From Phenylobacterium sp. (GTDB taxonomy: Bacteria > Pseudomonadota > Alphaproteobacteria > Caulobacterales > Caulobacteraceae), in contig NZ_SCTC01000068.1 in assembly GCF_004299445.1 (NCBI RefSeq), forward strand, positions 1 to 64,000: a DNA stretch of 64,000 nt, in the 5' to 3' direction. The translations under genes and the position numbers were made by a program. Under the pieces are notes generated by a model that was given only the letters and a program-made list of their open reading frames with translations, was not told the DNA's origin and made no database searches. Below, in pieces: positions 18,494 through 27,990 of the stretch (position 1 is the first letter of the stretch; each line of letters opens with the position of its first letter).

Positions 18494-19761
18494 AGGCCCT
18501 CTGCCGCGACTGCTTCTGGCAGGGCGACGAGCCCGTCCGGCGATGCCCGACCTGCGCCTCGCCCCGAATCGTGGCGCACGAGGAGCTGGGCGCGCTCTCG
18601 ATCGCGCACATGGACTGCGACGCCTTCTACGCCAGCGTCGAAAAGCGCGACCGGCCAGCGCTGCGCGACGTTCCGGTGATCGTCGGCGGCGGGAAGCGCG
18701 GCGTGGTCACCACCTGCTGCTACATCGCCCGCATCTCGGGCGTGCGCTCGGCCATGCCGATGTTCAAGGCGCTCAAGGCCTGCCCGGAAGCGGTGGTCAT
18801 CAAGCCCGACTTCGCCAAGTACCGGGCCGAGTCCAAGCGCATCCTGGGCATGGTCGCCGACCTGACGCCCCTGGTGCAGAACCTCAGCCTGGACGAGGCC
18901 TGGATGGACCTCTCGGGCACGGAGCGCCTCCACGGAGCTCCGCCTGCGGTCACCCTCGCCAGGCTGCAGGCCAGCATCGAGGCCGAGACGGGGCTGACCG
19001 TCTCCATCGGTCTGGCGGTGAACAAGTTCCTGGCGAAGGTGGCGTCCGACCTCGACAAGCCGCGCGGCTTTTCGGTCATCGGCCACGAGGCCCAGGCGTT
19101 CCTGGCGCCCAAGCCTGTGCGCATCCTGCCCGGCGTGGGCCCAGCCATGGTGGCCTCGCTGGAAAAGGCGGGCTTCCGCACCGTGGGCGACCTGGCCCGG
19201 GCCGACGTGAAGGTGCTCGCCGAAAAGTGGGGCGCCTATGGTCTGCGCCTGCACGACCTCTCCCATGGCCGCGACGCCCGCGCCGTGAACCCCAACGAGG
19301 CGCGCAAGGGCATCAGCTGCGAGACCACGTTCAACGACGACCTGACGTCGATCGACGCGCTGGAGGACAAGCTGGCCCCGCTATGCGAGCGGGTGGCGCG
19401 CCAGGCGCGCAGCGGTGAGGTCGCGGGACGGGTGGTCACGCTGAAGCTGCGGACCACCGACTTCAAGATCGTCACGCGCCGACGCACCCTGCCCGTGGCC
19501 ACGCAGACGGCTCACACGCTGTTCAAGGTGGGCCGCGAACTGCTGGCCAAGGAAGCCACCGGCAGGCCCTGGCGGCTGATCGGCATCGGCATCGCCGACC
19601 TCGTGGACGCCGAGCTCGCCGGGGCCGACTTCTTCGCGGCAGAGGAACGCAAGGCCCTGGCCAGCGAGCGCTCGCTGGATGTGATCCGTGCGAAGTTCGG
19701 CGCCGACGCCGTCACCTCGGGTCGGATCCTGCGGGCCCGAACCGCCCGGGACGACGACTGA
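18490..19761 (+). CDS. dinB: DNA polymerase IV (Y-family) with N-terminal zinc finger
   Basis: A 423-residue translesion polymerase. A short N-terminal module with two Cys pairs (CRDC, CPTC) precedes the polymerase domain, as in several alphaproteobacterial DinB proteins. Catalytic acids are in MDCDAFYASVE and LSLDEAWMDL; a helix-hairpin-helix segment (LPGVGPAMVASLEKAG) and the little-finger domain follow. It is translationally coupled to the kinase gene by ATGA, an unusual partner. No SOS box is evident because the gene has no upstream gap of its own. Confidence 0.95.
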   Translation: MKALCRDCFWQGDEPVRRCPTCASPRIVAHEELGALSIAHMDCDAFYASVEKRDRPALRDVPVIVGGGKRGVVTTCCYIARISGVRSAMPMFKALKACPEAVVIKPDFAKYRAESKRILGMVADLTPLVQNLSLDEAWMDLSGTERLHGAPPAVTLARLQASIEAETGLTVSIGLAVNKFLAKVASDLDKPRGFSVIGHEAQAFLAPKPVRILPGVGPAMVASLEKAGFRTVGDLARADVKVLAEKWGAYGLRLHDLSHGRDARAVNPNEARKGISCETTFNDDLTSIDALEDKLAPLCERVARQARSGEVAGRVVTLKLRTTDFKIVTRRRTLPVATQTAHTLFKVGRELLAKEATGRPWRLIGIGIADLVDAELAGADFFAAEERKALASERSLDVIRAKFGADAVTSGRILRARTARDDD

Positions 19762-19803
19762 GCTCTTCCCTTCAACCCGACGAGCCGGAGGCTCAGGGGA
19801 TGT

Positions 19804-19883
19804 AACCGCAGAGGCCGCGGAGATGCGCGGAGACGCCAGCACGTGCTCCGACATCTCTGCGTGTCTCTGCGATCTCCGCGGTT
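19804..19883. repeat. imperfect inverted repeat after dinB
   Basis: Arms of 33 bp at 19804-19836 and 19851-19883 pair at about 25 positions around a short GC-rich loop. Each arm is itself built of short units of the type CGCGGAGA / CGCAGAGA. It lies 40 bp after dinB and about 100 bp before the next gene. It may act as a transcription attenuator or be a palindromic repeat element. Confidence 0.6.
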
Positions 19884-19985
19884 GAGAACGACGGCTCCGC
19901 CGCCCTGGACGCCGCACACGATCGTCCTGCTCATCAAGGCCGGAAGAGCTTGACCTCGCTCTCGGATTGTGTTCTGCTTTTGTTC

Positions 19986-20489
19986 ATGTCGAGCGCCGCT
20001 GACACCTCCGCCGAACAGGCCCTCCTCCTGGAGCTCGCCCAGCTCGGCCTGGGCATGACCCGCCAGGTGCACGCCGCCACGCTCGCCACCACCGACACCG
20101 AGCCGCTCGTCGCCCTGGCCATCGCCTATACGAAGATCGGCCGCGGCATCCGCCAGTCTCTGGCGCTTCGCGCCCGCTTCGCCGCCGGAACCGTCGCCCA
20201 GGTGCGCCCGGCGCGCGCGCAGTCCGCCGACGCCCCCGCGCCCCGTCGCGAAGATGAGCGCGCCGACTGGACCGAACGACCCGACTGGAACGAGCGCTTC
20301 GCCACGGGCGCCGAGCGCCTCCATGACGACCCCCATGTCTGCAAGGCCCGTATCGCCCGCGACCTCACCGTCGTCTCCCGGACGCCGGTCCTGGCCGCCA
20401 TCCCGGCCCTTCAGGCCCCCGCCGCGCACCTCGCCGGCCGCGCCGCCCTCCTCACCGGCGCCACGCTCCGCATCGTCAACACGTCCTGA
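19986..20489 (+). CDS. hypothetical protein
   Basis: A 167-residue protein of unrecognised family, alanine- and arginine-rich, without signal peptide or clear membrane helix. The first 70 residues look helical (LLLELAQLGLGMTRQVHAA), the middle is a charged linker with a repeated Trp motif (DERADWTERPDWNERF), and the end is alanine-rich. Codon use fits neighbours. The ATG at 19986 has no obvious ribosome site. A real gene seems likely but not certain. Confidence 0.5.
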   Translation: MSSAADTSAEQALLLELAQLGLGMTRQVHAATLATTDTEPLVALAIAYTKIGRGIRQSLALRARFAAGTVAQVRPARAQSADAPAPRREDERADWTERPDWNERFATGAERLHDDPHVCKARIARDLTVVSRTPVLAAIPALQAPAAHLAGRAALLTGATLRIVNTS

Positions 20490-20976
20490 GCACCCCTCAC
20501 CCAGGCGCGGCCGCGCCTCGGGAAGGCCGACAGAGAGGCCGCTCCGCGCCCAGAACACCAAGACCTTTGCACCCGCTCGCGCCCCGCGCCTGCGGCCACG
20601 ACCCGTTCGGCCGGGCGCCGCGAGGGGCCACGAAATCGCCGTCGCGACCAGCGAGCCGCCCTCACTCGACCGCGTCCACGCCGCCGTCGCGCCCGGGAGC
20701 GGGTTCGTCCTGCGCCCCGAAGCTGCGCCCTATCGCCGCGACTCGCACCCGCCGCGAGCGCCGCCGCCGCATCTCCCGCGCTCGCCGCGCGTACAATTTA
20801 CGAGGGCCGTCGCCTGCCGATTAGGCGCCTCAGGATTAGCGGTGTCTTGACCCAACGGTAATCGCGGATGGGTAGCGTACAGGCGGGCCTATGTGATTCA
20901 TCCCTTCCAAAAGGCGCGACATTCCATATCTAATCCCTAGGACGAACGATCACGGCGACGGCAGGAGACGAAACAC
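20490..20976. other. non-coding region upstream of clpS
   Basis: No convincing gene lies here; open frames in the region have arginine/proline-rich shadow composition. The last 150 bp before clpS become AT-richer and must hold its promoter. TTGACC at about 20847 and AT-rich runs near 20925-20935 are candidate elements, but I cannot pair them into a clear -35/-10 promoter. A GANTC site (GATTC) lies near 20893. Confidence 0.4.
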
Positions 20977-21306
20977 ATGAGCGAACGAAAGGAAGGTGGC
21001 GCTGACACCGGCGTTCGTTCGACGGTGATCACTCAGACCAAGCCGAAGACGCAGAAGCCGTCGATGTATCGGGTTCTGATCCTGAATGACGACTACACGC
21101 CGATGGAGTTCGTCGTGTACGTACTAGAGCAGTTCTTCAATAAATCGCGCGAAGACGCGACTCGCATAATGCTCCACGTTCATCAACACGGCGTGGGTGT
21201 CTGCGGAATCTACACATACGAAGTGGCGGAAACAAAAGTAGCCCAGGTCGTTGATACGGCGCGGCGGCACCAGCACCCGCTGCAGTGCACCATGGAGAAG
21301 GACTAG
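20977..21306 (+). CDS. clpS: ATP-dependent Clp protease adaptor ClpS
   Basis: The N-recognin adaptor (109 residues) that delivers N-end-rule substrates to ClpA. After a flexible lysine-rich N-terminal extension comes the ClpS core: [20 protein letters not shown] (binding pocket) and [28 protein letters not shown] lies about ten bases before the ATG. It is seven bases upstream of clpA in one operon. Confidence 0.97.
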   Translation: MSERKEGGADTGVRSTVITQTKPKTQKPSMYRVLILNDDYTPMEFVVYVLEQFFNKSREDATRIMLHVHQHGVGVCGIYTYEVAETKVAQVVDTARRHQHPLQCTMEKD

Positions 21307-21312
21307 AGGCGC

Positions 21313-23628
21313 TTGCCTTCATTTTCTCGCCAACTCGAAGAATCCCTGCATCGCGCCGTCGCTTACGCGAACCAGCGCAAACATGAGTACGCGACGCTGG
21401 AGCATCTGCTCCTCAGTCTGATCGATGACGAGGACGCCGCCGGCGTGATGCGGGCGTGCGATGTCGAACTCGCGGCGCTGCGCACCACCCTCACGAACTA
21501 CGTGGACAACGAACTGCGATCCCTCGTCGTCGATGACGGCGAAGACGCGAAGCCGACCGCCGGCTTCCAGCGTGTGATCCAGCGCGCGGTCATCCACGTG
21601 CAGTCGTCCGGCCGCGAGGAGGTGACGGGCGCGAACGTGCTGGTCGCCATCTTCAGCGAACGCGAAAGCCACGCCGCCTACTTCCTGCAAGAGCAGGACA
21701 TGACGCGGTACGACGCGGTCAACTACATCGCGCACGGCATCGCCAAGAAGGCCGGCGCCTCCGAAGCCAAGCCCGTGAAGGGCGCCGAGGACGAAGACAA
21801 GCCCCAGGTGAAGACCGGGGGCGAGGCGCTGGAAGCCTACTGCGTCAATCTCAACGAGAAGGCCAAGCAGGGTAAGGTGGACCCGCTTATCGGACGCATG
21901 TCCGAGGTGGAGCGCTGCATCCAGATCCTGTGCCGCCGGACCAAGAACAACCCGCTTCTCGTGGGCGACCCGGGCGTCGGCAAGACCGCCATCGCCGAGG
22001 GGCTGGCCCGCAAGATCGTGAACAAGCAGGTCCCCGAGGTCCTCGCGGGGTCGACCATCTTCTCGCTCGACATGGGCGCGCTGCTGGCCGGCACTCGCTA
22101 TCGCGGCGACTTCGAAGAGCGCGTGAAGCAGGTCGTCAAGGAACTCGAGAACCACCCCGACGCGGTGCTGTTCATCGACGAGATCCACACGGTGATCGGC
22201 GCGGGCGCGACCAGCGGCGGGGCGATGGACGCCTCCAACCTGCTGAAGCCGGCCCTGGCCTCAGGCACCCTGCGGTGCATGGGCTCGACCACGTACAAGG
22301 AGTTCCGTCAGCACTTCGAGAAGGATCGGGCCCTGGTCCGCCGCTTCCAGAAGATCGACGTGAACGAGCCCACGATCGACGACACGATCAAGATCCTGAA
22401 GGGCCTGAAGGTCTACTACGAGGAGTTCCACAAGCTCCGTTACACCAACGACGCCATCAAGGCGGCTGTGGAGCTGTCGGCCAAGTACATCAACGACCGC
22501 AAGCTGCCCGACAAGGCGATCGACATCATCGACGAGGCGGGCGCCTCACAGATGCTGCTGCCCGAAGGCCGGCGGAAGAAGGTGATCGGACTGAAGGAGG
22601 TCGAGGCCGTCGTCGCCAAGATCGCCCGCATCCCGCCGAAGTCGGTCTCCAAGTCCGACACCGAGGCCCTGAAGCAGCTGGAAAGCGACTTGAAGCGCGC
22701 GGTCTATGGCCAGGACGAAGCGATCGACAGCCTGTCGGCGGCCATGAAGATGGCCCGGGCCGGCCTGCGCGACGCCAACAAGCCGATCGGTTGCTACCTG
22801 TTCTCCGGACCCACCGGCACCGGCAAGACCGAGACGGCGCGCCAGCTGGCCTCCACCCTCGGCATCGAGCTCCTGCGGTTCGACATGTCCGAGTACATGG
22901 AGCGCCATACGGTCAGCCGCCTGATCGGCGCACCTCCCGGCTACGTGGGCTTCGACCAGGGCGGCCTGCTGACCGACGCGGTCGATCAGCATCCCCACTC
23001 GGTGGTCCTCCTGGACGAGATCGAGAAGGCGCACCCGGACGTCTTCAACATCCTTCTGCAGGTCATGGACCACGGTCAGCTGACCGACTCGAACGGCAAG
23101 AAGATCGATTTCCGCAACGTGGTCCTGATCATGACCACCAATGCGGGCGCGTCCGACGCGCAGAAGAACTCGATCGGCTTCGGCCGCGGCAAGGCGGAGG
23201 ACGAGGTGGACGAGGCGCTCAAGCGGCTGTTCACCCCGGAGTTCCGCAACCGCCTGGACGCCATCGTCCAGTTCAAGCCGCTGACGCCCGAAATCATCCG
23301 TCAGGTGGTGCAGAAGTTCGTCATGCAGCTGGAAGCCCAGCTGGCGGATCGTCACGTCACCATCGAGACCTCGGACGAGGCGGCCGACTGGCTGGCCAAG
23401 AACGGCTTCGACGAACTCTACGGCGCACGGCCCCTGGCCCGGGTCATCCAGGAGAACATCAAGAAGCCGCTCGCCGACGAGATCCTGTTCGGCAAGCTCA
23501 CCAAGGGCGGCCACGTCAAGGTGGTGCTCAAGGACTCCAAGCTGTCGTTCGAGATCGAGGGCGACGAGCGAGAGCGCGGCGCCCCGGTGGTCGAGAGCCC
23601 CGCGGACGAACCCGAAGCGGTGGACTAA
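21313..23628 (+). CDS. clpA: ATP-dependent Clp protease ATP-binding subunit ClpA
   Basis: AAA+ unfoldase (771 residues) that feeds substrates to ClpP. Double Clp-N repeats at the N-terminus, then two AAA modules with Walker A at 218-225 (GDPGVGKT) and 499-506 (GPTGTGKT) and Walker B motifs LFIDEIH and [12 protein letters not shown]. It starts at a TTG (21313); conserved family sequence PSFSRQLE begins there, and GAGG lies a few bases upstream. The acidic C-terminal tail is short. In Caulobacter ClpAP with ClpS degrades some cell-cycle and division proteins. Confidence 0.97.
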   Translation: MPSFSRQLEESLHRAVAYANQRKHEYATLEHLLLSLIDDEDAAGVMRACDVELAALRTTLTNYVDNELRSLVVDDGEDAKPTAGFQRVIQRAVIHVQSSGREEVTGANVLVAIFSERESHAAYFLQEQDMTRYDAVNYIAHGIAKKAGASEAKPVKGAEDEDKPQVKTGGEALEAYCVNLNEKAKQGKVDPLIGRMSEVERCIQILCRRTKNNPLLVGDPGVGKTAIAEGLARKIVNKQVPEVLAGSTIFSLDMGALLAGTRYRGDFEERVKQVVKELENHPDAVLFIDEIHTVIGAGATSGGAMDASNLLKPALASGTLRCMGSTTYKEFRQHFEKDRALVRRFQKIDVNEPTIDDTIKILKGLKVYYEEFHKLRYTNDAIKAAVELSAKYINDRKLPDKAIDIIDEAGASQMLLPEGRRKKVIGLKEVEAVVAKIARIPPKSVSKSDTEALKQLESDLKRAVYGQDEAIDSLSAAMKMARAGLRDANKPIGCYLFSGPTGTGKTETARQLASTLGIELLRFDMSEYMERHTVSRLIGAPPGYVGFDQGGLLTDAVDQHPHSVVLLDEIEKAHPDVFNILLQVMDHGQLTDSNGKKIDFRNVVLIMTTNAGASDAQKNSIGFGRGKAEDEVDEALKRLFTPEFRNRLDAIVQFKPLTPEIIRQVVQKFVMQLEAQLADRHVTIETSDEAADWLAKNGFDELYGARPLARVIQENIKKPLADEILFGKLTKGGHVKVVLKDSKLSFEIEGDERERGAPVVESPADEPEAVD

Positions 23629-23654
23629 CCCCCGCTCTGAGCGCTGGAACTGCG

Positions 23655-23683
23655 AAGGCCCGGGAGTGATCCCGGGCCTTTTC
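23655..23683 (+). terminator. intrinsic terminator between clpA and the LysE gene
   Basis: AAGGCCCGGGA and TCCCGGGCCTT make a perfect 11-bp stem with a GTGA loop, followed by T residues. It lies between two convergent genes and its symmetric A/T ends suit both directions. Confidence 0.92.
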
Positions 23684-23686
23684 GCT

Positions 23687-24292
23687 TCAGGCTGTCGCGA
23701 ACACCAGCCAGATGGCGACGGACGCCAGCGCCAACGCCATGATCCGCCCGGTCCAGGGCCCCTGCCGGGCCATGAGTTCCCGCGCCGAGCCGGCGAACAG
23801 CACGATCGACCCGTGGATCACGAGGCTCACGCCGATATGGATCGAACCCAGGATCAGCGCCTGGGTGACCGGATCGCCGTCCGGCGCGATGAAGGCCGGC
23901 AACAGCGTGACATACAGAAGGGCCGCCTTGGGGTTCAGCAGATTGGCGACCAGGCCGCGGACGAATATGCGGCCGAAGGGCTGCACCCCATCGGCCTGGG
24001 CCTTCGGAGGCGCTTCGCGCCAGGCGTCGAACGCCAGCCAGAACAGATAGGCCACCCCGGCCCAACGAAGCGCCTGATACGCCCAGGGCCAACGCTGAGC
24101 CGCTTCGGCCAGGCCCGCGACGGACGCCAGAAGATAGGCCCCCAAGCCCAGGGTCACCCCGGCCACGGCCACCGCGCCGGCGCGGCGGCCGGACCTCGCC
24201 GCCACCAGCGCCAGATAGGCCATGTTGGGCCCGGGCGTCAGCTCCATGGCCAGCACGGCCAGCAGGAACGGGATCAGGGTGTTCAGCGTCAT
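23687..24292 (-). CDS. LysE/RhtB-family amino-acid exporter
   Basis: A 201-residue inner-membrane exporter with six hydrophobic helices. The N-terminal signature ELTPGPNMAYLAL and the mid-protein NLLNPKAALLY motif are characteristic of the LysE/RhtB family, which exports amino acids or related metabolites. Substrate unknown. It may be co-transcribed with the HIT gene located upstream, 19 bp away. Confidence 0.9.
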   Translation of the reverse strand: MTLNTLIPFLLAVLAMELTPGPNMAYLALVAARSGRRAGAVAVAGVTLGLGAYLLASVAGLAEAAQRWPWAYQALRWAGVAYLFWLAFDAWREAPPKAQADGVQPFGRIFVRGLVANLLNPKAALLYVTLLPAFIAPDGDPVTQALILGSIHIGVSLVIHGSIVLFAGSARELMARQGPWTGRIMALALASVAIWLVFATA

Positions 24293-24311
24293 CCGATCCC
24301 GGCCCGAAGAC

Positions 24312-24746
24312 TTACGAAATCATCGCCGAGATCTGCTCGGCCAGGCCTTTCAGCTCCTGCATGTCGGCCATGCCCTCGGCATGGCGGCCCAGCGGAACGC
24401 CCTCCCAGCGCGGGATGATGTGGAAGTGCAGATGATAGACAGTCTGACCCGCTGGCGCGCCATTGAACTGGGTGATCACCAGCCCGTCGGGCTTCAGCGC
24501 AGCACGCACCGCCTTCGCCACCCGCTGCACGCCCAGCATCAACGGCCCCACGATCTCAGGCGCCTCCTCCAGGAAGTTGCGCGCCGTCGAGTGCTTGGGG
24601 ATCACCAGGGTGTGGCCCTTGGCCTGCGGGAAGACGTCCATGAAGGCCAGGACGTGCTCGTCCTCGTACACCCGAACGGCCGGCATCTCGCCGCGCAGGA
24701 TCTTGGCGAAGATGTTGCCCGCGTCGTAGGTCCCGTCCAAGCTCAT
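24312..24746 (-). CDS. HIT-family nucleotide-binding hydrolase
   Basis: A 144-residue histidine-triad protein, HINT/Fhit-like, with the catalytic HLHFHIIP motif near residue 105 and the upstream NIFAKILRGE and KGHTLVIPK segments. These enzymes hydrolyse nucleotide phosphoramidates or adenylylated products. The physiological substrate is unknown. Confidence 0.92.
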   Translation of the reverse strand: MSLDGTYDAGNIFAKILRGEMPAVRVYEDEHVLAFMDVFPQAKGHTLVIPKHSTARNFLEEAPEIVGPLMLGVQRVAKAVRAALKPDGLVITQFNGAPAGQTVYHLHFHIIPRWEGVPLGRHAEGMADMQELKGLAEQISAMIS

Positions 24747-24800
24747 GGCTTACTCCTGAATCCGCGCCGCCACGCCTAGCAAATCGCCTCCGAGGGGGAA

Positions 24801-25379
24801 ATGTCGGACAAGCCCAGCTCGATGACGGCTCGCCAGGAGAAGTGGTTCGCCTCGATCCTGGAGAGCATGGCGCGCGAGACCGGCAAGACCCTGGACGAGT
24901 GGGTCGAGATCGCCAGGACCTGCCCCGAGACCAGGCCCGGCGCGCGCAAGGCCTGGTTCAAGGCCACCCACGGGATCGGCACGAACCGCGCCAGCGTGAT
25001 CCTCGGCAAGGCCTTCCCCGAGAGCGCCCATTGGGCCGAACCGGACAACCTGCGCGAGACGCTCTGGGCGGACGCGCACGCCCGCGCGGTGCTCGAGGCC
25101 ATCGAGGCGGCGGTGGCCGATGTCCCGGGTCTGGTGTCGGCGCAGCGCAAGGGGTTCACCGCCTTCTCCCGCGAGTACCAGTTCGCCGCGGCGCGGCCGC
25201 TAAAAGGCGGCATCGTGCGACTGGGCCTCGCCGTCGATCCGTCCTCCGATCCGCGCCTGGAGCTGCCGAAGAACGAGGGGTGGAGCGAGCGGCTGAAGAG
25301 CGTGAGGTTGCTGACCTCCGCCGCCGACGTCGACACGAGCGTGAAGGCGCTGCTCCGGCAGGCCTGGGAGCGAAGCTGA
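24801..25379 (+). CDS. DUF4287 / DUF5655 domain protein
   Basis: A 192-residue cytoplasmic protein. The N-terminal half (EKWFASILESMARETGKTLDEWVEIA) matches the DUF4287 pattern; the C-terminal half (VSAQRKGFTAFSREYQFAAARPL to VRLLTSAADVDTSVKALLRQAW) matches DUF5655, a predicted transport-type or YdhG-like fold. Biochemical role unknown. It converges with the acyltransferase gene, three bases apart. Confidence 0.82.
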   Translation: MSDKPSSMTARQEKWFASILESMARETGKTLDEWVEIARTCPETRPGARKAWFKATHGIGTNRASVILGKAFPESAHWAEPDNLRETLWADAHARAVLEAIEAAVADVPGLVSAQRKGFTAFSREYQFAAARPLKGGIVRLGLAVDPSSDPRLELPKNEGWSERLKSVRLLTSAADVDTSVKALLRQAWERS

Positions 25380-25382
25380 TCG

Positions 25383-26546
25383 CTACTCGCCCTCCCTGAA
25401 CGGCGAGAACCCCTCCTCCAGCCACTCCATCTCCTGCTCCACGGCGGCGCGCTCCTGCTCCAGGAACCGCATGACCGGCGCGCGCAACGCCGGGTCGGCG
25501 ATCCAGTGAGCGGAGTAGACGGGCTTGGGCAGGTAGCCGCGGGCGATCTTGTGCTGGCCCTGGGCGCCCGCCTCCACGCGCGGCAGCCCCCGCTCGATGG
25601 CCCACTCGATGGCCTGGTAGTAGCAGAGCTCGAAGTGCAGGAACGGCACGTCCTCGACGCAGCCCCAGTGGCGGCCGTAGAGGCAGTCGCCGCCGATCAG
25701 GTTCAGCGCGCCCGCAATCCAGCGCCCGTCCCGCCGGGCCATCACCAGCAGCACGCGGTCGGCCATCCGCTCGCCCAGCAGCGAGAAGAACGCCCGCGTG
25801 AGATACGGCCGCCCCCACTTGCGCGAGCCGGTGTCCATGTAGAACCGGAAGAAGGCGTCCCAGTGATCCTCGGTGAGGGCTGCGCCAGTCAGGCGCACGA
25901 TCTCCGCGGCGCCCTGGGCCTCGCGTCGTTCGCGGCGGATGGTCTTGCGGCGGCCCGACGACAGCGCGCCCAGGAACGCGTCGAAGTCCGCGTAGCCTCG
26001 GTTCTCCCAGTGGTACTGCTGCCCCTCGCGCCGGCCCAGCCCCTGCCCCCCCGTCCAGGCCCACTCGGCCTCGGTCAGGAAGTTCAGGTTGAGACCCGAG
26101 GCGCCGTAGCGCTCGCACAGCGACAGCCCGCCGCCCAGCAGATAGCCCCAGGCCTCTTCCTGCTCGACGTCGGGGCGGCAGAGCAGGCGCGCGCCCGCGG
26201 CCGGGGTGAACGGCGCCGCCGAGAGCAGCTTCGGATAGTACTGCCCCCCGGCCCGCTCGTAGGCGTCGGCCCAGGCATGGTCGAAGATGTACTCGCCCTG
26301 GCTATGGCTCTTCAGATAGAGCGGCATCACCGCCGCGACCCGGCCCTCGTCGTCCTCGACCGACAGGTGCTGCGGCCCCCACCCCGTCCGCTCGACGGCG
26401 CAGTTGGCCTCCTCAAGCGCGTTCAGGAAGTCGAATCGGATGAACGGATTGCCGTCGTAGGCGGGATTGTCGGCGCAGGCGTCCCACGCGTCGCGGCCGA
26501 TCTCGGCGATGCGGCGGGACACCTTCACCGCCGGCGTCAGCTTCAT
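25383..26546 (-). CDS. GNAT-like acyltransferase (DUF482/FemAB-like)
   Basis: A 387-residue protein of the PF04339 group, related to FemAB and GNAT acyltransferases, called peptidoglycan biosynthesis proteins in some databases. Typical segments are NPFIRFDFLNALEEA, YIFDHAWADAYERAGGQYYPKL, SSGRRKTIRRER, and HFELCYYQAIEWAIERGL near the end. No membrane segment. The start overlaps the upstream GDPD stop (ATGA). Function is inferred from fold only. Confidence 0.85.
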   Translation of the reverse strand: MKLTPAVKVSRRIAEIGRDAWDACADNPAYDGNPFIRFDFLNALEEANCAVERTGWGPQHLSVEDDEGRVAAVMPLYLKSHSQGEYIFDHAWADAYERAGGQYYPKLLSAAPFTPAAGARLLCRPDVEQEEAWGYLLGGGLSLCERYGASGLNLNFLTEAEWAWTGGQGLGRREGQQYHWENRGYADFDAFLGALSSGRRKTIRRERREAQGAAEIVRLTGAALTEDHWDAFFRFYMDTGSRKWGRPYLTRAFFSLLGERMADRVLLVMARRDGRWIAGALNLIGGDCLYGRHWGCVEDVPFLHFELCYYQAIEWAIERGLPRVEAGAQGQHKIARGYLPKPVYSAHWIADPALRAPVMRFLEQERAAVEQEMEWLEEGFSPFREGE

Positions 26547-27322
26547 GTCCGCGGGCCCGCATCCGGGACGAAGCCTTCAAAGATCAGGTTGTCGCAGCCG
26601 TCCTTGATCGCGTCCCACTGCTCGGGCCGGCGCACGGTCCAGGCCACCACCGGCATACCCTGCGCCCGCAACTCCGCGGCCCGCGCGTTCGGCAGCATGT
26701 CGAGGCCCAGAGCCAGGAAGTGCGGCCGCGCCACCGCCACGTGCTCCAACTGGGCGAAGCTGCGCCGCTGGTCTTCGGCCATGTGCGGGGCCTTGTCGTA
26801 CGAATAGCTGTCCAGACCGCGCAGCACGCCGGGATAGCGGTCGGCGAACCAGGCATGGCTGTAGGGATTGAAGCCGATCACGCACAGCGGGCCGTTGTGG
26901 TCGGCGATCACCTCGTGCGTCCGCTGTTCCAGGGGCCCCACCTCGCCATAGGGCGTCTTCAGCTCGACGTGCACCATGGCCCGGTGGCCGATCAGGGCCA
27001 GGGTCTCGAGAAGTGTCGGGATCTTCTCGTCGCTGCCGGCCAGCCGCAGGTCGGCCAGATCGGCGGCGCTGTAGTCGCGGACCCGGCCGTCGACCCCCGT
27101 CATGCGCTTCAGCTTGTCGTCGTGGAAGACCACGGCCTCGCCGTCGGCGGACAGCTGGACATCCAGCTCGATGCCGTACCCGGCGGCGCAGGCGGCCTGG
27201 AAGGCGCCCAGGGAGTTCTCCGGCGGACCGTCAGGGCTCCAGAGCCCCCGATGCGCGATCGGCGGGTGGAAGAGGAGGTCCCAGGACTCGCCGAAGCCCC
27301 CCTTCTCCACGGCGGCCCTCAC
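26543..27322 (-). CDS. glycerophosphodiester phosphodiesterase
   Basis: A 259-residue cytoplasmic GDPD that hydrolyses glycerophosphodiesters to glycerol-3-phosphate and alcohol. The catalytic and metal-binding residues are in PIAHRG, ELDVQLSADGEAVVFHDDKL and VHVELKTP. No signal peptide. It begins with a GTG that shares bases with the ridA stop (GTGA) and ends in an ATGA overlap with the acyltransferase gene, so the three genes form a tightly coupled operon. Confidence 0.93.
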   Translation of the reverse strand: MRAAVEKGGFGESWDLLFHPPIAHRGLWSPDGPPENSLGAFQAACAAGYGIELDVQLSADGEAVVFHDDKLKRMTGVDGRVRDYSAADLADLRLAGSDEKIPTLLETLALIGHRAMVHVELKTPYGEVGPLEQRTHEVIADHNGPLCVIGFNPYSHAWFADRYPGVLRGLDSYSYDKAPHMAEDQRRSFAQLEHVAVARPHFLALGLDMLPNARAAELRAQGMPVVAWTVRRPEQWDAIKDGCDNLIFEGFVPDAGPRT

Positions 27323-27780
27323 CGGACCTGCACCACGGCGTCGACTTCGACCGCGAAGTTCATCGGCAGGCGATAGACCCCGACCGCGGATCGGGCATGG
27401 CGGCCGGCATCGCCCAGGGCCTCGACCATCAGGTCGGAACAGCCGTTCACGACCTTGGGAATATCGAAGAAGTTCGGGCCGGCCTGCACGAAGCCGCCCA
27501 GCTTGACCACGCGGACCACGCGCTCGAGATCGCCCTCGCAGGCGGCCTTCATCTGCGCCAGCAGGTTGATCGCACAGATGCGGGCGGCCTTCACCGCGGT
27601 GTCGAAATCGACGTCCTCGCCGACCACGCCGCGGATCCCGCCCGAGGCGTCGACCGACACCTGGCCCGAGATGTGGACGATCTCACCCGCGCGGACGAAC
27701 GGCACGTAGTTGGCGACGGGAGCGTTGGGCTTGGGCAGCTCGATACCGAGCGCGGCCAGACGGGCTTCGACTTGGGACAT
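27319..27780 (-). CDS. RidA/YjgF-family protein
   Basis: A 153-residue member of the YjgF/YER057c/UK114 family, in the longer subgroup that starts with ARLAALGIELP and ends with GVYRLPMNFAVEVDAVVQV. Classical RidA hydrolyses reactive imine intermediates; this subgroup often lacks proven activity. GAGG is seven bases before the chosen ATG. It heads the ridA-GDPD-acyltransferase operon. Confidence 0.9.
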   Translation of the reverse strand: MSQVEARLAALGIELPKPNAPVANYVPFVRAGEIVHISGQVSVDASGGIRGVVGEDVDFDTAVKAARICAINLLAQMKAACEGDLERVVRVVKLGGFVQAGPNFFDIPKVVNGCSDLMVEALGDAGRHARSAVGVYRLPMNFAVEVDAVVQVR

Positions 27781-27850
27781 GCCCGAACCTCTAGCGCCCG
27801 GCGTCCCCCAGGAAAAGGGGCCGCTCCCCGCGGATCGGCCCAAAGAAGAA

Positions 27851-27876
27851 GGGCCGGCTCTCGAGAGAGCCGGCCC
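27851..27876 (-). terminator. terminator downstream of the phasin gene
   Basis: GGGCCGGCTCTC and GAGAGCCGGCCC form a perfect 12-bp stem with a two-base loop. On the minus strand it is followed by TTCTTCTTT, so it would end the phasin transcript. A second 8-bp hairpin without a T-run lies at 27946-27966, nearer to the phasin stop codon. Confidence 0.8.
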
Positions 27877-27990
27877 AACACGTCTACTTATGAAAAGGCT
27901 CGCCGGACGGGGGAGACCAGCGGGCCTGATCGGGTACTCAACTGTGAGCCCGGCGCCGCCGGGCTCGAACCTTCCGATACGCAGAAGGAT

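Noticed and set aside
20254-20850. A 198-codon open frame after the orphan gene
   Set aside because: Arginine/proline-rich translation that partly overlaps the orphan gene in another frame, without a ribosome site; treated as non-coding.
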